Of a DNA stretch of 64,000 nucleotides, positions 41,906 to 51,462 are shown one piece after another. The position numbers were made by a program, and so were the translations under genes. The stretch covers positions 2,232,001-2,296,000 of the forward strand of contig NZ_CP150235.1 in the NCBI RefSeq assembly GCF_037974355.1, in the 5' to 3' direction. The stretch is from Paenibacillus sp. FSL R5-0517 (GTDB taxonomy: Bacteria > Bacillota > Bacilli > Paenibacillales > Paenibacillaceae). Below the pieces are notes generated by a model. That model searched no databases. It saw only the letters and a list, made by a program, of their open reading frames with translations, and was not told the DNA's origin. The first letter of the stretch is position 1, and each line of letters begins with the position of its first letter.

Positions 41906-44482
41906 ATGAAGATCCATAGTTCAAGTCAGGATTTATCGGGACAATGGAAAATACAGCATTTTGAAGTTGGAGAGAAACGGGCAATGGATGTGGCAGCTGC
42001 TGCGCTGGATGACCGTTTCTGGATCGGGGCAGAAGTGCCTGGGGATGTACATGCTGCACTGATTGAGCGCAGTATCATTGATCCGCCCTATTACGGTCAT
42101 AATGATGCCAAAAGTCGCTGGATTGAGCAAAAGGAATGGTGGTACCGTACAACCTTCAATCTGGTGAGAGATGCGGAGACGGAAGAGCACTTTGAATTGG
42201 TGTTTGAAGGATTGGATACGTTTGCAACGGTATATGTGAATGGCCATGAAGTTGGAAAAACGGCGAATATGCTGATGTCACATACGTTTAACGTAACATC
42301 TCTGGTACGCAGCGGCTGGAATGCGATTGCTGTTAAGTTTGATCCGCTTCACCTGCATCACCGGGACAAAGAAACCTTCGACTGGTCCTCGTATACGAAG
42401 GAACGGCCATGGTTGCGCAAAGCAGCGATGAACTTTGGCTGGGACTGGGGACCACGCATGGTGACGGTGGGAATCTGGGGTGCCGTACGGCTGGAAAAAC
42501 GAACAATAGCCAAGCTGGAAAGTGTGTATGCTCGAACGGAATCAGTCAGTACAGAGCATGCTGTGTTACACGTCACGGCAGATGTGAAGTCCGTCTTGTC
42601 TTTCCGCAGCAGACAGAAACGTGAGCAGGCTGTGGTTACGTCCTGTAATGTTCGTCTGCTGGATCGCAACGGACACGAGGTGGCAGGAGCCACTGAACTG
42701 CCTGTAGAAGGTGGTAAGGCAGATACCACGTTGAACGTCACGTCACCTCAGTTATGGTGGACTCATGATCTGGGTGAGCCGTATCTGTATACGCTGGAGG
42801 TTACATTATGTGCTGACGGCATCGAGGTGGATCGTTACAGCGAACCTTATGGGTTACGAACGATTGAGCTGGCTCTTCACAATGAACAGGGTGAAGATGC
42901 ATTTACGTTTATTCTGAACGGAGTCAAAGTATATGCCAAGGGTGCCAACTGGATTCCGGCGGATCATCTGATTGGTGCCATCCCGAGCTCCCGGTATCGT
43001 GAGCTTGTCGAGCTGTCGGTAGAAGGACATATGAACATGCTGCGCGTCTGGGCCGGTGGTATCTATGAGAAGGATGTCTTCTACGATGAGTGTGATCGGC
43101 AAGGGGTGTTGGTGTGGCAGGATTTTGCATTTGCGAATGCGTTGTTCCCGGATTTCAATCGTGATTTCATGGATAATGTCCGGCAAGAGGTAGAAAACAA
43201 TGTCATCCGTCTGCGTAACCGTGCCTCGCTTGCCATCTGGTGTGGCAATAACGAGATTGACTGGCTTTATGACATGAAGTCTGCAAGTGGGGATATTACC
43301 AGTCCGTTCTACGGCGAACTTATCTATCATGAACTGATCCCTGAAGTGCTGGATCGCTTGGATCTGTCCCGTCCGTACTGGCCTTCTTCGCCGTTTGGGG
43401 ATAGCAATGGTCAGGATGCGAATGATCCCGATGTCGGGGATCGTCACAACTGGCAGGTATGGCATGGCTCGGTCTATCCAAGGAAGCATGGAGAGCCGCC
43501 CCTGCTGGACTATAGTATTGAAGGTGTGACGTTCAAAAATTATAAAAAGGATCATGCGCTTTTCAGCAGTGAATTTGGTATGCATGCCTCGGCCAATCGT
43601 TACACGCTGGAGAAAAATATGCCCGCAGGGCAGTTTTATTGGGGCAGTCCGGAGATGGCCTACCGTAACAAGGATACCAACCATCAAAAAGGCATTCTGC
43701 TGATGGAAGGTTACACAGGCATTCCGCAAAATATAGAAGAATACATGAACTATTCCATGCTGACTCAAGCAGAAGGATTGCGCTACGGAATTGAACATTT
43801 CCGACGGATTAATCACCGTAACAGCGGTGCACTCGTGTGGCAATTAAATGATAGTTGGCCAGGTACAAGCTGGTCCATGATTGATTATGAACTGCTGCCG
43901 AAGGCATCCTTTTATTACGGAAAAATATTCTTTCATCCTGTCTTGTTGTCACTGGAGCATGAGCCGGGGGAGCCGCTTGCGTTGTGGGTCGTGAACGATA
44001 CACGGGACGTGCTGAAAGGCGAGCTTCGGTTCAATGTCTATGAATTGCAAGGAGAGAAGATCTATTCCAGCACACATGCTGTTGCAGTAACATCTCAATC
44101 CGCATTGTGTATTGCCGAATTAACTGAAGTAGAGGTGTTACAGGGCAGACGTGCGGAGGAAGTCATGGTTGAGTTGGTATCCGAAGGATTTACGGCGCCG
44201 ATTAATCGGTACTTCTTGCGTGATCCTAAGGATGTGTCATTGCCGGAATCTCAATTGAGTGTACATGTGAATGAAGAGGAACAGTCTGTAACGGTTACGG
44301 CGAGTGGAGCAATTGCACGATTGGTGAAGTTGGAGCTCCCACTTGGGCGTGTGCGATTCAGTGATAATTATTTTGATCTGCTCCCGGGCGAGAGCCGGAC
44401 GGTAAGACTTCTTCATCCAGAGCGATCGTCTTTGCCACTGGCGGAACTTCGAGTCAGTGCCATGAACGGCAGAGAAGGATAA
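41906..44482 (+). CDS. GH2 beta-mannosidase
   Basis: An 858-aa cytoplasmic glycosidase (no signal peptide) that releases mannose from beta-mannosides. The GH2 layout is visible: jelly-roll (SGQWKIQHFEVGE ... GLDTFATVYVNGHEVGKTANMLMSHTF), Ig-like domain, then the barrel with the acid/base Glu in IWCGNNEIDW and the nucleophile Glu in LFSSEFGMHA. NFGWDWGPRMVTVGIWG is characteristic of beta-mannosidases. The ATG at 41906 has GTGAGGG about 8 nt upstream. As last gene of the ABC/two-component operon it suggests import and hydrolysis of manno-oligosaccharides. Confidence 0.92.
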   Translation: MKIHSSSQDLSGQWKIQHFEVGEKRAMDVAAAALDDRFWIGAEVPGDVHAALIERSIIDPPYYGHNDAKSRWIEQKEWWYRTTFNLVRDAETEEHFELVFEGLDTFATVYVNGHEVGKTANMLMSHTFNVTSLVRSGWNAIAVKFDPLHLHHRDKETFDWSSYTKERPWLRKAAMNFGWDWGPRMVTVGIWGAVRLEKRTIAKLESVYARTESVSTEHAVLHVTADVKSVLSFRSRQKREQAVVTSCNVRLLDRNGHEVAGATELPVEGGKADTTLNVTSPQLWWTHDLGEPYLYTLEVTLCADGIEVDRYSEPYGLRTIELALHNEQGEDAFTFILNGVKVYAKGANWIPADHLIGAIPSSRYRELVELSVEGHMNMLRVWAGGIYEKDVFYDECDRQGVLVWQDFAFANALFPDFNRDFMDNVRQEVENNVIRLRNRASLAIWCGNNEIDWLYDMKSASGDITSPFYGELIYHELIPEVLDRLDLSRPYWPSSPFGDSNGQDANDPDVGDRHNWQVWHGSVYPRKHGEPPLLDYSIEGVTFKNYKKDHALFSSEFGMHASANRYTLEKNMPAGQFYWGSPEMAYRNKDTNHQKGILLMEGYTGIPQNIEEYMNYSMLTQAEGLRYGIEHFRRINHRNSGALVWQLNDSWPGTSWSMIDYELLPKASFYYGKIFFHPVLLSLEHEPGEPLALWVVNDTRDVLKGELRFNVYELQGEKIYSSTHAVAVTSQSALCIAELTEVEVLQGRRAEEVMVELVSEGFTAPINRYFLRDPKDVSLPESQLSVHVNEEEQSVTVTASGAIARLVKLELPLGRVRFSDNYFDLLPGESRTVRLLHPERSSLPLAELRVSAMNGREG

Positions 44483-44533
44483 AATAATAATAATAGACTT
44501 CGACTTCGATTCTAGTTCGAGGTTCGAGGTTTT

Positions 44534-44569
44534 AAGGTGGTAATCCTGATCAGGGATGCCACCTTTTTT
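44534..44569 (+). terminator. Terminator of the mannoside operon
   Basis: AAGGTGG-ta-ATCC-tgatca-GGGAT-g-CCACCTT followed by TTTTT. A preceding imperfect repeat (CTTCGA / TCGAGG, about 44500-44530) adds a second hairpin. Confidence 0.85.
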
Positions 44570-44621
44570 GCTTTTGCAGCAAGTGAATTCATGTATTCGT
44601 GTCAGGTGATCTTATCGGGTT

Positions 44622-45743
44622 TTAAAGAAAAGATTCATAGCGCTGCTGAAAAGAAGACTCCATCTCCACTTGTCGTGCAAGTTGCTGCTGAACCTTCGCT
44701 CCGCGAATCGTCTGAAGTTCCTGAAGTTGTGCAGTGGAACTGAATTGGTCTGTGGCCATCTGAACAAGTAATTCGGAGAGCACATCCGCATCTTCGAGCG
44801 CAGCATTAAGTCCGAACGCACCGGTTGGGGTCATGGTATGAGCGGCATCACCGATGAGTACAACATTGTCTTGTGCCCACGACTGGCAATAGCTGCTTTC
44901 GACAGATAACAGAACAAAATCACTCCAGCTCTGAATGTTGGCAGCTACAGAATCAGACAGGCAAGGAAATGCGGAGACAAGTTTGTCTACAAAAGGAGCA
45001 ATCGGCTGCTCTCGCAGCTTGGAGTATGCTCCTTCGGGGATGTTCCAGCCAATCTGAACATAACCGCCAAACTGTGAGAACAGTGCGAGCTGTTGACCAT
45101 CCATGCTGGCCATCCGAACAGCCGGTTCCCAACCTATCGGTGCCGGAATACGCGCCCACAGTAGATCATACCCATGCTTGCGAATTTCGGGGGTCAAACC
45201 GGAATGTTTACGTACAGCAGAGTATCTGCCATCAGCACCGACAATAACAGATGCTTCGATGGAGGCGGGCACGCCGTTCTGTCGAATGTTAATACCAACG
45301 ATATGGCCGTTTTTGTCTCGTAGCATACCCGTCATTATCGTATTGAATCGTACTGGTTCGTTTGAACTGTGCTGCTGAGCGTGCGACGTGATGGCTTCCA
45401 GGAGATGATCTTGCGGAACATGAATACCCACATGCGATTCTCCGTTACCCGGGGATATTGTATGAACAATCTGTCCATTTTCCCAATATTGAATCTGCTC
45501 CAAGAGCAGTGCTCCACGTTCCTTGACGAGGGAATAGAGGCCGTGTTTATTTAAAATTGTTTCGCCGTCCACATTGAGCAACTCTCCGCGGAATGATTTG
45601 TGCAGGTGGGGTTGCCGCTCTATGAGCATCGTGGATATTCCTTTTTGATTCAGTAAATATGAAAGTAAGGCACCACCTGGCCCAGCGCCGACGATGCAAA
45701 CATCCGTTTTTAATGGTGATTGTAAGTTCTGATTCATGTGCAT
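44622..45743 (-). CDS. FAD-dependent monooxygenase (PHBH-like)
   Basis: A 373-aa flavoprotein of the aromatic-hydroxylase/halogenase-like group. The FAD dinucleotide site is DVCIVGAGPGGALLSYLLNQKGISTMLIER, the second FAD site VIVGADGRYSAVR and the ribityl-binding motif DNVVLIGDAAHTMTPTGAFGLNAALEDA. It may hydroxylate an aromatic or antibiotic-like compound; the substrate is not deducible. It is transcribed divergently from a MarR gene, a common arrangement for inducible detoxification. Confidence 0.86.
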   Translation of the reverse strand: MHMNQNLQSPLKTDVCIVGAGPGGALLSYLLNQKGISTMLIERQPHLHKSFRGELLNVDGETILNKHGLYSLVKERGALLLEQIQYWENGQIVHTISPGNGESHVGIHVPQDHLLEAITSHAQQHSSNEPVRFNTIMTGMLRDKNGHIVGINIRQNGVPASIEASVIVGADGRYSAVRKHSGLTPEIRKHGYDLLWARIPAPIGWEPAVRMASMDGQQLALFSQFGGYVQIGWNIPEGAYSKLREQPIAPFVDKLVSAFPCLSDSVAANIQSWSDFVLLSVESSYCQSWAQDNVVLIGDAAHTMTPTGAFGLNAALEDADVLSELLVQMATDQFSSTAQLQELQTIRGAKVQQQLARQVEMESSFQQRYESFL

Positions 45744-45807
45744 AAGTCCCTTGCAGTATAATGGTGACTCTTGTTTACTTTATAACAACAAATTTATTAA
45801 AATCATT

Positions 45808-45826
45808 AAGTAACTAAAAGTAACTT
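45808..45826. promoter_or_regulatory. Candidate MarR operator: tandem AGTAACT repeats
   Basis: AAGTAACTAAAAGTAACTT lies between the divergent FAD monooxygenase and MarR genes, 65 bp from the monooxygenase start. Each AGTAACT is a small dyad; the two copies are 10 bp apart. The MarR-type product next door is the obvious candidate binder. Confidence 0.4.
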
Positions 45827-46007
45827 TGAAGATATAGGTTATTATAAACAAACCCGTTGCCATAATGCAATAGGTACAACCCAAAATAGAACACAAGTCT
45901 TTCGGTAGAGTATAAGGTGTCCAATACAAGCGTATTTTTCACAAACATCATAGTGTAAATATGTTACAATATAAGGTAGGTTATGATGAAAGGCAGGAGG
46001 AACGTTT

Positions 46008-46490
46008 ATGAGCCCGGATACGGAGCGAAACTCTCAATTGGCAAATGTAGATCAATTGTTGGAGGCCTTCTTCAGATATAAAAATAAAGTATTGGATCAG
46101 CAGCAGAAGACCGAAACCAACTGTAAACTGAATCCGACAAAAAGTCATATATTGGGCATGATTTTACGTGAACAACGCTGTATGGCGGTTGATGTGGCGA
46201 GACAACTCAGCTTGTCCTCCGGTGCAACCACGATTGTACTGAATCAACTGGAAACGGAAGGCTTGATCCAGAGGGTGCGCAGTGAAGAAGATCGTAGAAT
46301 TGTTTGGCTGTCCTTAACGGATGAAGGGGCGCAGCTTGCGAAGACACTTAATGCGAATCGTGGCCGAATGACGTGGGAATTGTTGCAAGCACTTTCCGAA
46401 GAGGAGCAGCAGCAGATGTTCGGCATGTTGAAGAAAATTGAACTGAAACTGCTGGAGAACATGAAGTCGTTTGAGCAGATCCATCGATAA
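46008..46490 (+). CDS. MarR-family transcriptional regulator
   Basis: A 160-aa winged-helix repressor. The DNA-binding core is TKSHILGMILREQRCMAVDVARQLSLSSGATTIVLNQLETEGLIQRVRSEEDRRIVWLSLTDEG, where the DRR of the wing is typical; flanking helices form the dimer. GGAGGAAC lies before the ATG. Divergence from the FAD monooxygenase suggests it represses that gene and itself, relieved by a small ligand. Confidence 0.9.
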   Translation: MSPDTERNSQLANVDQLLEAFFRYKNKVLDQQQKTETNCKLNPTKSHILGMILREQRCMAVDVARQLSLSSGATTIVLNQLETEGLIQRVRSEEDRRIVWLSLTDEGAQLAKTLNANRGRMTWELLQALSEEEQQQMFGMLKKIELKLLENMKSFEQIHR

Positions 46491-46516
46491 TGCATATATG
46501 ACTTGTTCTTTTGAAG

Positions 46517-46579
46517 ACGTCAGTCCTCATGAGTTCGTCCCTTTTTGCGGGGGGATGAGCCTTGAAGACTGGCGTTTTT
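46517..46579. terminator. Terminator between marR and the 99-aa gene
   Basis: ACG-t-CAGTC-CTCA ... TGAG ... GACTG-g-CGT, an interrupted stem ending in TTTTT; probably serves both converging genes. Confidence 0.6.
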
Positions 46580-46587
46580 GAGTTTGT

Positions 46588-46887
46588 TCACAAATGAAAG
46601 CGAACCACATGATCCGTCAATCCTTCCTGAATCAACACTTCTTTTTGTTTCCTGCCCATCAGGTCAAAGTGGGGAAATGGCTGCCGCTGATGAATATATC
46701 GCGGGTCCAACCCGTGATCGTTACACCAACACTCGAGACGTTCCAGATCTGAACAGCCAACTTTGGTGACACTGGTGATGCCGGGGAATCGGTTGTCAAT
46801 CCAGAAATGAGTGAGGTACGCAATCTCACCACGAGCAACTTGTTCCTTCCACGCAGCCAACTCTTGTCGTTTAATTCCAAATGCCAT
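46588..46887 (-). CDS. Conserved hypothetical protein (YneQ-like)
   Basis: A 99-aa soluble protein starting MAFGIKRQELAAWKEQVARGEIAYLTHFW and ending in PHFDLMGRKQKEVLIQEGLTDHVVRF. This resembles the uncharacterised YneQ family of Bacillus as I recall it. It has several His, Cys and Asp residues (VGCSDLERLECWC) but no recognised catalytic motif. Confidence 0.72.
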   Translation of the reverse strand: MAFGIKRQELAAWKEQVARGEIAYLTHFWIDNRFPGITSVTKVGCSDLERLECWCNDHGLDPRYIHQRQPFPHFDLMGRKQKEVLIQEGLTDHVVRFHL

Positions 46888-47100
46888 AGATACAAGTTCC
46901 TTTCCAAACGGGTATTGTCCTGAGCATATTGTAACATCTTATATACAGAATCCATCAGAATTCTTCAAAATAGACTAGTCTGAGACCAGTTGGTTGGGTA
47001 TATGAATATGACAACATTTTTATAACAAAGTCTGGATTATGTTAAAATAAACCTATACAACAAAGGTTTCACACTTCTATAGCGGAAAGGGATTGTCATC

Positions 47101-49125
47101 ATGGAAATATTTATAGCCGTACTTGTTTTACTGGTACTGATCGGTTTATCGAACATCCTCAACCGGTTTGTACCTTTTATTCCCGTTCCGCTCATTCAAA
47201 TCGTGCTCGGTGTAGCCATAGCTCTGCTTCCTGCCGGGGTACACTTGCAGTTGAATCCGGAATTGTTCTTTGTACTTTTTATCGCACCTTTGTTATACAA
47301 CGATGGGAAGCGAACACCAAGGAATGAATTATGGAATCTGCGTGCACCTATCCTTCTGCTTGCGCTGGGACTTGTGTTCGTGACGGTGGTTGTGGCGGGA
47401 TATGCCATTCATTGGCTGATTCCTACGATTCCGTTACCCGCGGCTTTTGCTCTTGCAGCCATATTGTCCCCGACAGATGCAGTGGCCGTTGGTGCTATGG
47501 CAGGACGAGTACATTTGCCTAAAAGCATACATAGGCTTCTTGAAGGTGAAGCATTAATGAATGATGCATCCGGCTTGGTCGCCTTCAAATTCGCCATTGC
47601 AGCCACGGTCACAGGTGTGTTTTCCCTGGCACAGGCAACCTTCAGTTTTATTCTGATTGCCATTGGCGGACTTCTCGTCGGTGCATTGTTATCTTTTCTG
47701 TTAATCCGGCTCGGGATGTGGATTCGCAGACTGGGCATGGAAGATGTAACAATTCACATGCTGTTGCAAATACTCACGCCATTTATCATCTATCTGGTAA
47801 GTGAAGAAATTGGGGTATCAGGTATTCTTGCGGTAGTGGCAGGCGGTATTATCCACGCCATTGAGCGTGACCGCGCTGAATCGGTTCAGCTGAAAATGCA
47901 GGTGGTATCTGCCAGCACATGGTCAGTCATTTTATTTATACTAAATGGTCTGGTGTTTGTAATTCTGGGTGTACAGGTCCCGGATGTTCTAAGTACCATT
48001 TTCGAAAATGTATCGTTTAATAATCTGCAAGTGCTGGGCTATGTGGGCTTGATCTCGGTGCTACTGCTGGTTCTGCGCTTTCTCTGGATCTATCTGTTCT
48101 GGCAAGGGAATGAATGGCTGCGTACCAAATCCTCTATAGGCAGGCCCAAATTCAAGGATATCACGATTATTTCCCTATCTGGGGTACGTGGGGCTGTCAC
48201 ATTGGCGGGTGCCTTCTCCATTCCTTATGTGCTTCAGGATGGTTCACCTTTCCCTGAACGGGATCTCATTATTTTCCTGGCGGCAGGGGTTATCCTTTTC
48301 TCCCTGATTGCGGCGAGTGTGTTTCTTCCGGTTTTGGCTAAGAACGCTGGGGGATCCAGCGAAGAAACACCACAGAAGTCCGAGCGAAAAGCACATGACA
48401 TTATGCTGAATGCCGCAATACGGGCTGTCAAATCCGAAATGAATGATGAAAACAAAGCTGCAGCACTAGCGGTCGTCTCCGATCTGTCCAAATATATCAG
48501 GCAGGCCGCAGGTCAGCTTACCGCGGATAAACGCAAATATATCCAGAAACAGGAAACAGCTATTAACCTGATTGCCACCCGAGCGGAGCGAAAAGAAATC
48601 GAAGCGATGCTGGATGAAAATGCAATTGCTTCCGATGCTGCTTTCAAATGTGACAGTTGGCTGGATCGTAAGGAAATGATGTTGGCCAATCGCGCAAACA
48701 CTCAGATGATGACCTCAATCAATGGGATCGGGCGTATGCTGGGTCATCTATTCACCAATCGATCCCAAAAGCCGAGTCAACCCTTCATGCTAGAAAATGC
48801 AGAACTTTTCCGTCAGGTGAAGTTACGCACCTCTGAAGCGGCAATTAAGGCCATTCGTGCCCATATGAACGATGGGAATCGAATCGTAGCTTTGTCAGTC
48901 ATCGCCAAATATGAACGTGTCATTGCCAAACTGCGAACCTGGAACCAAGGGAAAATGGAAGATCCGTTTAATCAGGAGAAGCTTGAGTTGCAGATGGTGG
49001 CGATTCAGGAACAGCGCAATACAGTGCAACAATTGTATGAGAACGGTGAGATTAATCGTGATGTGGCTGCCAAGCTGCGCCGGTTTATTAATGATGTGGA
49101 AGCAACTGCGTTGAAAAATACCTAA
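47101..49125 (+). CDS. CPA1-family Na+(K+)/H+ antiporter with large cytoplasmic tail
   Basis: A 674-aa membrane antiporter. About 12 helices cover residues 1-415. The ion site is visible in AAILSPTDAVAVGAM and LEGEALMNDASGLVAFK, which carry the conserved Asp residues of CPA1 proteins. The C-terminal ~250 residues are cytoplasmic, charged and helical (KAHDIMLNAAIRAVKSEM ... and later KLRTSEAAIKAIRAHMNDGNRIVALSVIAKYERV), probably regulatory. Role: pH and sodium homeostasis. Single gene. Confidence 0.9.
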   Translation: MEIFIAVLVLLVLIGLSNILNRFVPFIPVPLIQIVLGVAIALLPAGVHLQLNPELFFVLFIAPLLYNDGKRTPRNELWNLRAPILLLALGLVFVTVVVAGYAIHWLIPTIPLPAAFALAAILSPTDAVAVGAMAGRVHLPKSIHRLLEGEALMNDASGLVAFKFAIAATVTGVFSLAQATFSFILIAIGGLLVGALLSFLLIRLGMWIRRLGMEDVTIHMLLQILTPFIIYLVSEEIGVSGILAVVAGGIIHAIERDRAESVQLKMQVVSASTWSVILFILNGLVFVILGVQVPDVLSTIFENVSFNNLQVLGYVGLISVLLLVLRFLWIYLFWQGNEWLRTKSSIGRPKFKDITIISLSGVRGAVTLAGAFSIPYVLQDGSPFPERDLIIFLAAGVILFSLIAASVFLPVLAKNAGGSSEETPQKSERKAHDIMLNAAIRAVKSEMNDENKAAALAVVSDLSKYIRQAAGQLTADKRKYIQKQETAINLIATRAERKEIEAMLDENAIASDAAFKCDSWLDRKEMMLANRANTQMMTSINGIGRMLGHLFTNRSQKPSQPFMLENAELFRQVKLRTSEAAIKAIRAHMNDGNRIVALSVIAKYERVIAKLRTWNQGKMEDPFNQEKLELQMVAIQEQRNTVQQLYENGEINRDVAAKLRRFINDVEATALKNT

Positions 49126-49231
49126 TCCGATAAATCCGATATTTTAAATAAGTTAAACGGTCTGATATACTATGGAACAAGAAAATGAATCACTATCCAT
49201 TATATATCGATCAGTAAGGGAGAGATGACAC

Positions 49232-50173
49232 ATGGCAAAACAACAAATACGGTTGGGCAAGACCGATCTGGTCGTAAATCCCATTGGACTGGGTGCAAAT
49301 GCTGTAGGAGGGCATAATATCTATCCGGATATGCTGAATGATGAGACGGGTAAGGAAGTAGTTCGTACAGCTTTGAAACAAGGGATTAACTTTCTGGATA
49401 CGGCATATATTTACGGACCTGAGCATTCAGAGCGATTGATCGGCGAAGTATTGAAGGAAACCGGTCAGCGTCAGAATACCATCATTGCGACCAAGGCAGC
49501 TCATAAGTTGGTGGATGGCAAGATTGTCATGGATAACTCACCTGCTTTTCTGAAGACATCCGTGGATGAGGCGTTGAAACGTCTGCAAACGGATTACATT
49601 GATCTGTTCTACATTCACTTTCCGGATGAACATACGCCTAAGGATGAAGCGGTAGATGCGTTAAAACAATTTAAAGACGCTGGTAAAATTCGTGCGATTG
49701 GCGTATCTAATTTCTCCATTGATCAGTTACGTGAAGCCAACAAAGACGGGCATGTAGACGTATTACAGTCAGAATATAATCTGTTCAAAAGAGAAGCGGA
49801 GAAAGAGCTGTTGCCGTATACGGCTGAGCATAATATTTCTTTTGTGCCTTACTTCCCACTGGCAGCTGGACTGCTCGGTGGTAAATATAATCGTAATACA
49901 ACCTTTCAGGATGGACGGGCGAAGAATCCGCTGTTCACGGGTGAAGCCTTCATCGAAAATTTGGATAAAGTTGAGCAACTGCGCAGCATAGCACAATCCA
50001 AGGATGTTGAGGTTGCTCATCTGGTTCTGGCCTGGTACCTGACGCAGCCTTCGATTGATGCACTGATTCCAGGTGCGAAGAGACCAGAGCAGGTCATTAA
50101 CAATCTGCAAACATTAAATGTGGAATTAACTGCTGAAGAAATTGCCGTCGTGGATCAGATCTTTCGTTCATGA
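49232..50173 (+). CDS. iolS: Aldo/keto reductase, IolS-like
   Basis: A 313-aa NADPH-dependent oxidoreductase with an AKR barrel. The catalytic tetrad is visible: Asp and Tyr in [14 protein letters not shown], Lys in IATKAAHK and His in [20 protein letters not shown]. The sequence follows B. subtilis IolS closely through [15 protein letters not shown] and [13 protein letters not shown]. Its natural substrate is unclear. No other iol genes are nearby, so the name indicates family only. Confidence 0.88.
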   Translation: MAKQQIRLGKTDLVVNPIGLGANAVGGHNIYPDMLNDETGKEVVRTALKQGINFLDTAYIYGPEHSERLIGEVLKETGQRQNTIIATKAAHKLVDGKIVMDNSPAFLKTSVDEALKRLQTDYIDLFYIHFPDEHTPKDEAVDALKQFKDAGKIRAIGVSNFSIDQLREANKDGHVDVLQSEYNLFKREAEKELLPYTAEHNISFVPYFPLAAGLLGGKYNRNTTFQDGRAKNPLFTGEAFIENLDKVEQLRSIAQSKDVEVAHLVLAWYLTQPSIDALIPGAKRPEQVINNLQTLNVELTAEEIAVVDQIFRS

Positions 50174-50236
50174 GTTCGGGTGAATCGGGAAATGCTAACA
50201 GGGAGTTTACGTTTGAAGACAAAGTGAGGACACAAC

Positions 50237-51025
50237 ATGAACCTGAAGGCAGCCCGAGTCATCGGATTGTTCACGCTAATTATTTTGCTGGGTAGCAGTT
50301 CTGCTTATGCGAAGCCTGTACAGAAGAACCGTCAGTATTATGAGGAACGAGGAGAGATCGTGTGGGAAGTTCCCACACAGGATAAACTCATCGCTCTGAC
50401 CTTTGATGATGGACCAGATCCGGTTCAGACTCCGCAGATTCTGGCATTGCTTCAGCAATATCAAGCCAAAGGAACCTTTTTTGTACTAGGCAAATGGGCA
50501 GAGAAATTTCCTGAACTGATTAAGCAGGAACAGCTCGAAGGGCATGAAATCGCCAATCATACGTATGCGCACACGTATGCAGTCCGATCAACACGTGCGG
50601 ACAAGTACATGAAGGATATGAACGCAGCGGAAAGTTCCATCATTGAAGCGGGTGCGGAGCGGCCCTTGTTGTTCAGACCGCCTGGCGGTTATTACAATGA
50701 TATGGTCATTCAGGCTGCCAAACAAAAAGGGTATACCATCGTACTCTGGTCCTGGCATCAGGATACACGAGACTGGGCTTCCCCAGGTGTGTCGGCTATC
50801 GTTAAAAAAGTACTGAATAACGCCCGTAATGGGGATATTGTACTCTTCCATGATAAGGTGGAAGGCAAATCCCATACGGTAGCTGCACTCAAAACGATTT
50901 TGCCAAAGTTACAGCAGCAGGGATATCGATTCGTGACGGTGTCTGAGCTGCTTGCTGTGAAGGCACGTGAAGCTGCGAAGGATGGGGCTGCACCTTCTTC
51001 TTCGTTGAAGCATGTGAAGCCCTAG
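50237..51025 (+). CDS. Secreted polysaccharide deacetylase (NodB domain)
   Basis: A 262-aa exported deacetylase with signal peptide (IGLFTLIILLGSSSAYA). NodB motifs: MT1 ALTFDDGPDP (catalytic base and metal Asp), MT2 HEIANHTYAHTY (metal His), MT3 RPPGGYYND, MT4 SWHQDTRDW and MT5 IVLFHDK. It probably deacetylates N-acetyl groups in peptidoglycan or a surface polymer. A strong terminator follows. Confidence 0.9.
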   Translation: MNLKAARVIGLFTLIILLGSSSAYAKPVQKNRQYYEERGEIVWEVPTQDKLIALTFDDGPDPVQTPQILALLQQYQAKGTFFVLGKWAEKFPELIKQEQLEGHEIANHTYAHTYAVRSTRADKYMKDMNAAESSIIEAGAERPLLFRPPGGYYNDMVIQAAKQKGYTIVLWSWHQDTRDWASPGVSAIVKKVLNNARNGDIVLFHDKVEGKSHTVAALKTILPKLQQQGYRFVTVSELLAVKAREAAKDGAAPSSSLKHVKP

Positions 51026-51043
51026 ATATTGCAATTCAATTAG

Positions 51044-51083
51044 AAACCGCAGGCCTTGGGATATAGAGACCTGCGGTTTCTTT
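51044..51083 (+). terminator. Terminator after the polysaccharide deacetylase
   Basis: AAACCGCAGG (51044-51053) pairs with CCTGCGGTTT (51070-51079), then CTTTAT. Confidence 0.88.
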
Positions 51084-51235
51084 ATATTTGATCTCCATAT
51101 GAAACATGAATCCAGGAGTGGGAAGTGTTGTCTGTCTCCCTTTTGTTTTGAAACCAAAACGTCTACAATAGATGGAGCTTTGTATGAAGAGCTACTTGAA
51201 CCATGATATGAATGATGACATAGAGGAGAGTGAAC

Positions 51236-51442
51236 ATGATGAATGGACAACAACGAATAAATATTAAACCGGGTCTTGAAGTCGACATTGTATTGAAGCA
51301 GGACCAAGCTACAGGTAAGCTGACACGTGGCATTGTAAAGGATCTGTTAACCAAGTCCCCTACCCATCCACACGGAATCAAAGTACGACTGACGAGTGGC
51401 CAAGTTGGACGTGTGAAACAGGTCATTACAGGATCGAACTAA
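51236..51442 (+). CDS. ywbE: YwbE family protein
   Basis: A 68-aa basic protein matching the YwbE family: INIKPGLEVDIVLKQDQATGKLTRGIVKDLLTKSPTHPHGIKVRLTSGQVGRV. The pattern of short strands suggests a small beta barrel that could bind nucleic acid; the function is unknown. GAGGAG lies 7 nt before the ATG at 51236. The DUF4269 gene begins just downstream. Confidence 0.85.
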   Translation: MMNGQQRINIKPGLEVDIVLKQDQATGKLTRGIVKDLLTKSPTHPHGIKVRLTSGQVGRVKQVITGSN

Positions 51443-51462
51443 CTGTGGCTCAAGGCGTTGAA

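Noticed and set aside
42854..43843. 329-codon minus-strand frame opposite the beta-mannosidase
   Set aside because: It is antisense to the well-supported GH2 gene, its translation has no domain, and it lies wholly inside that gene.
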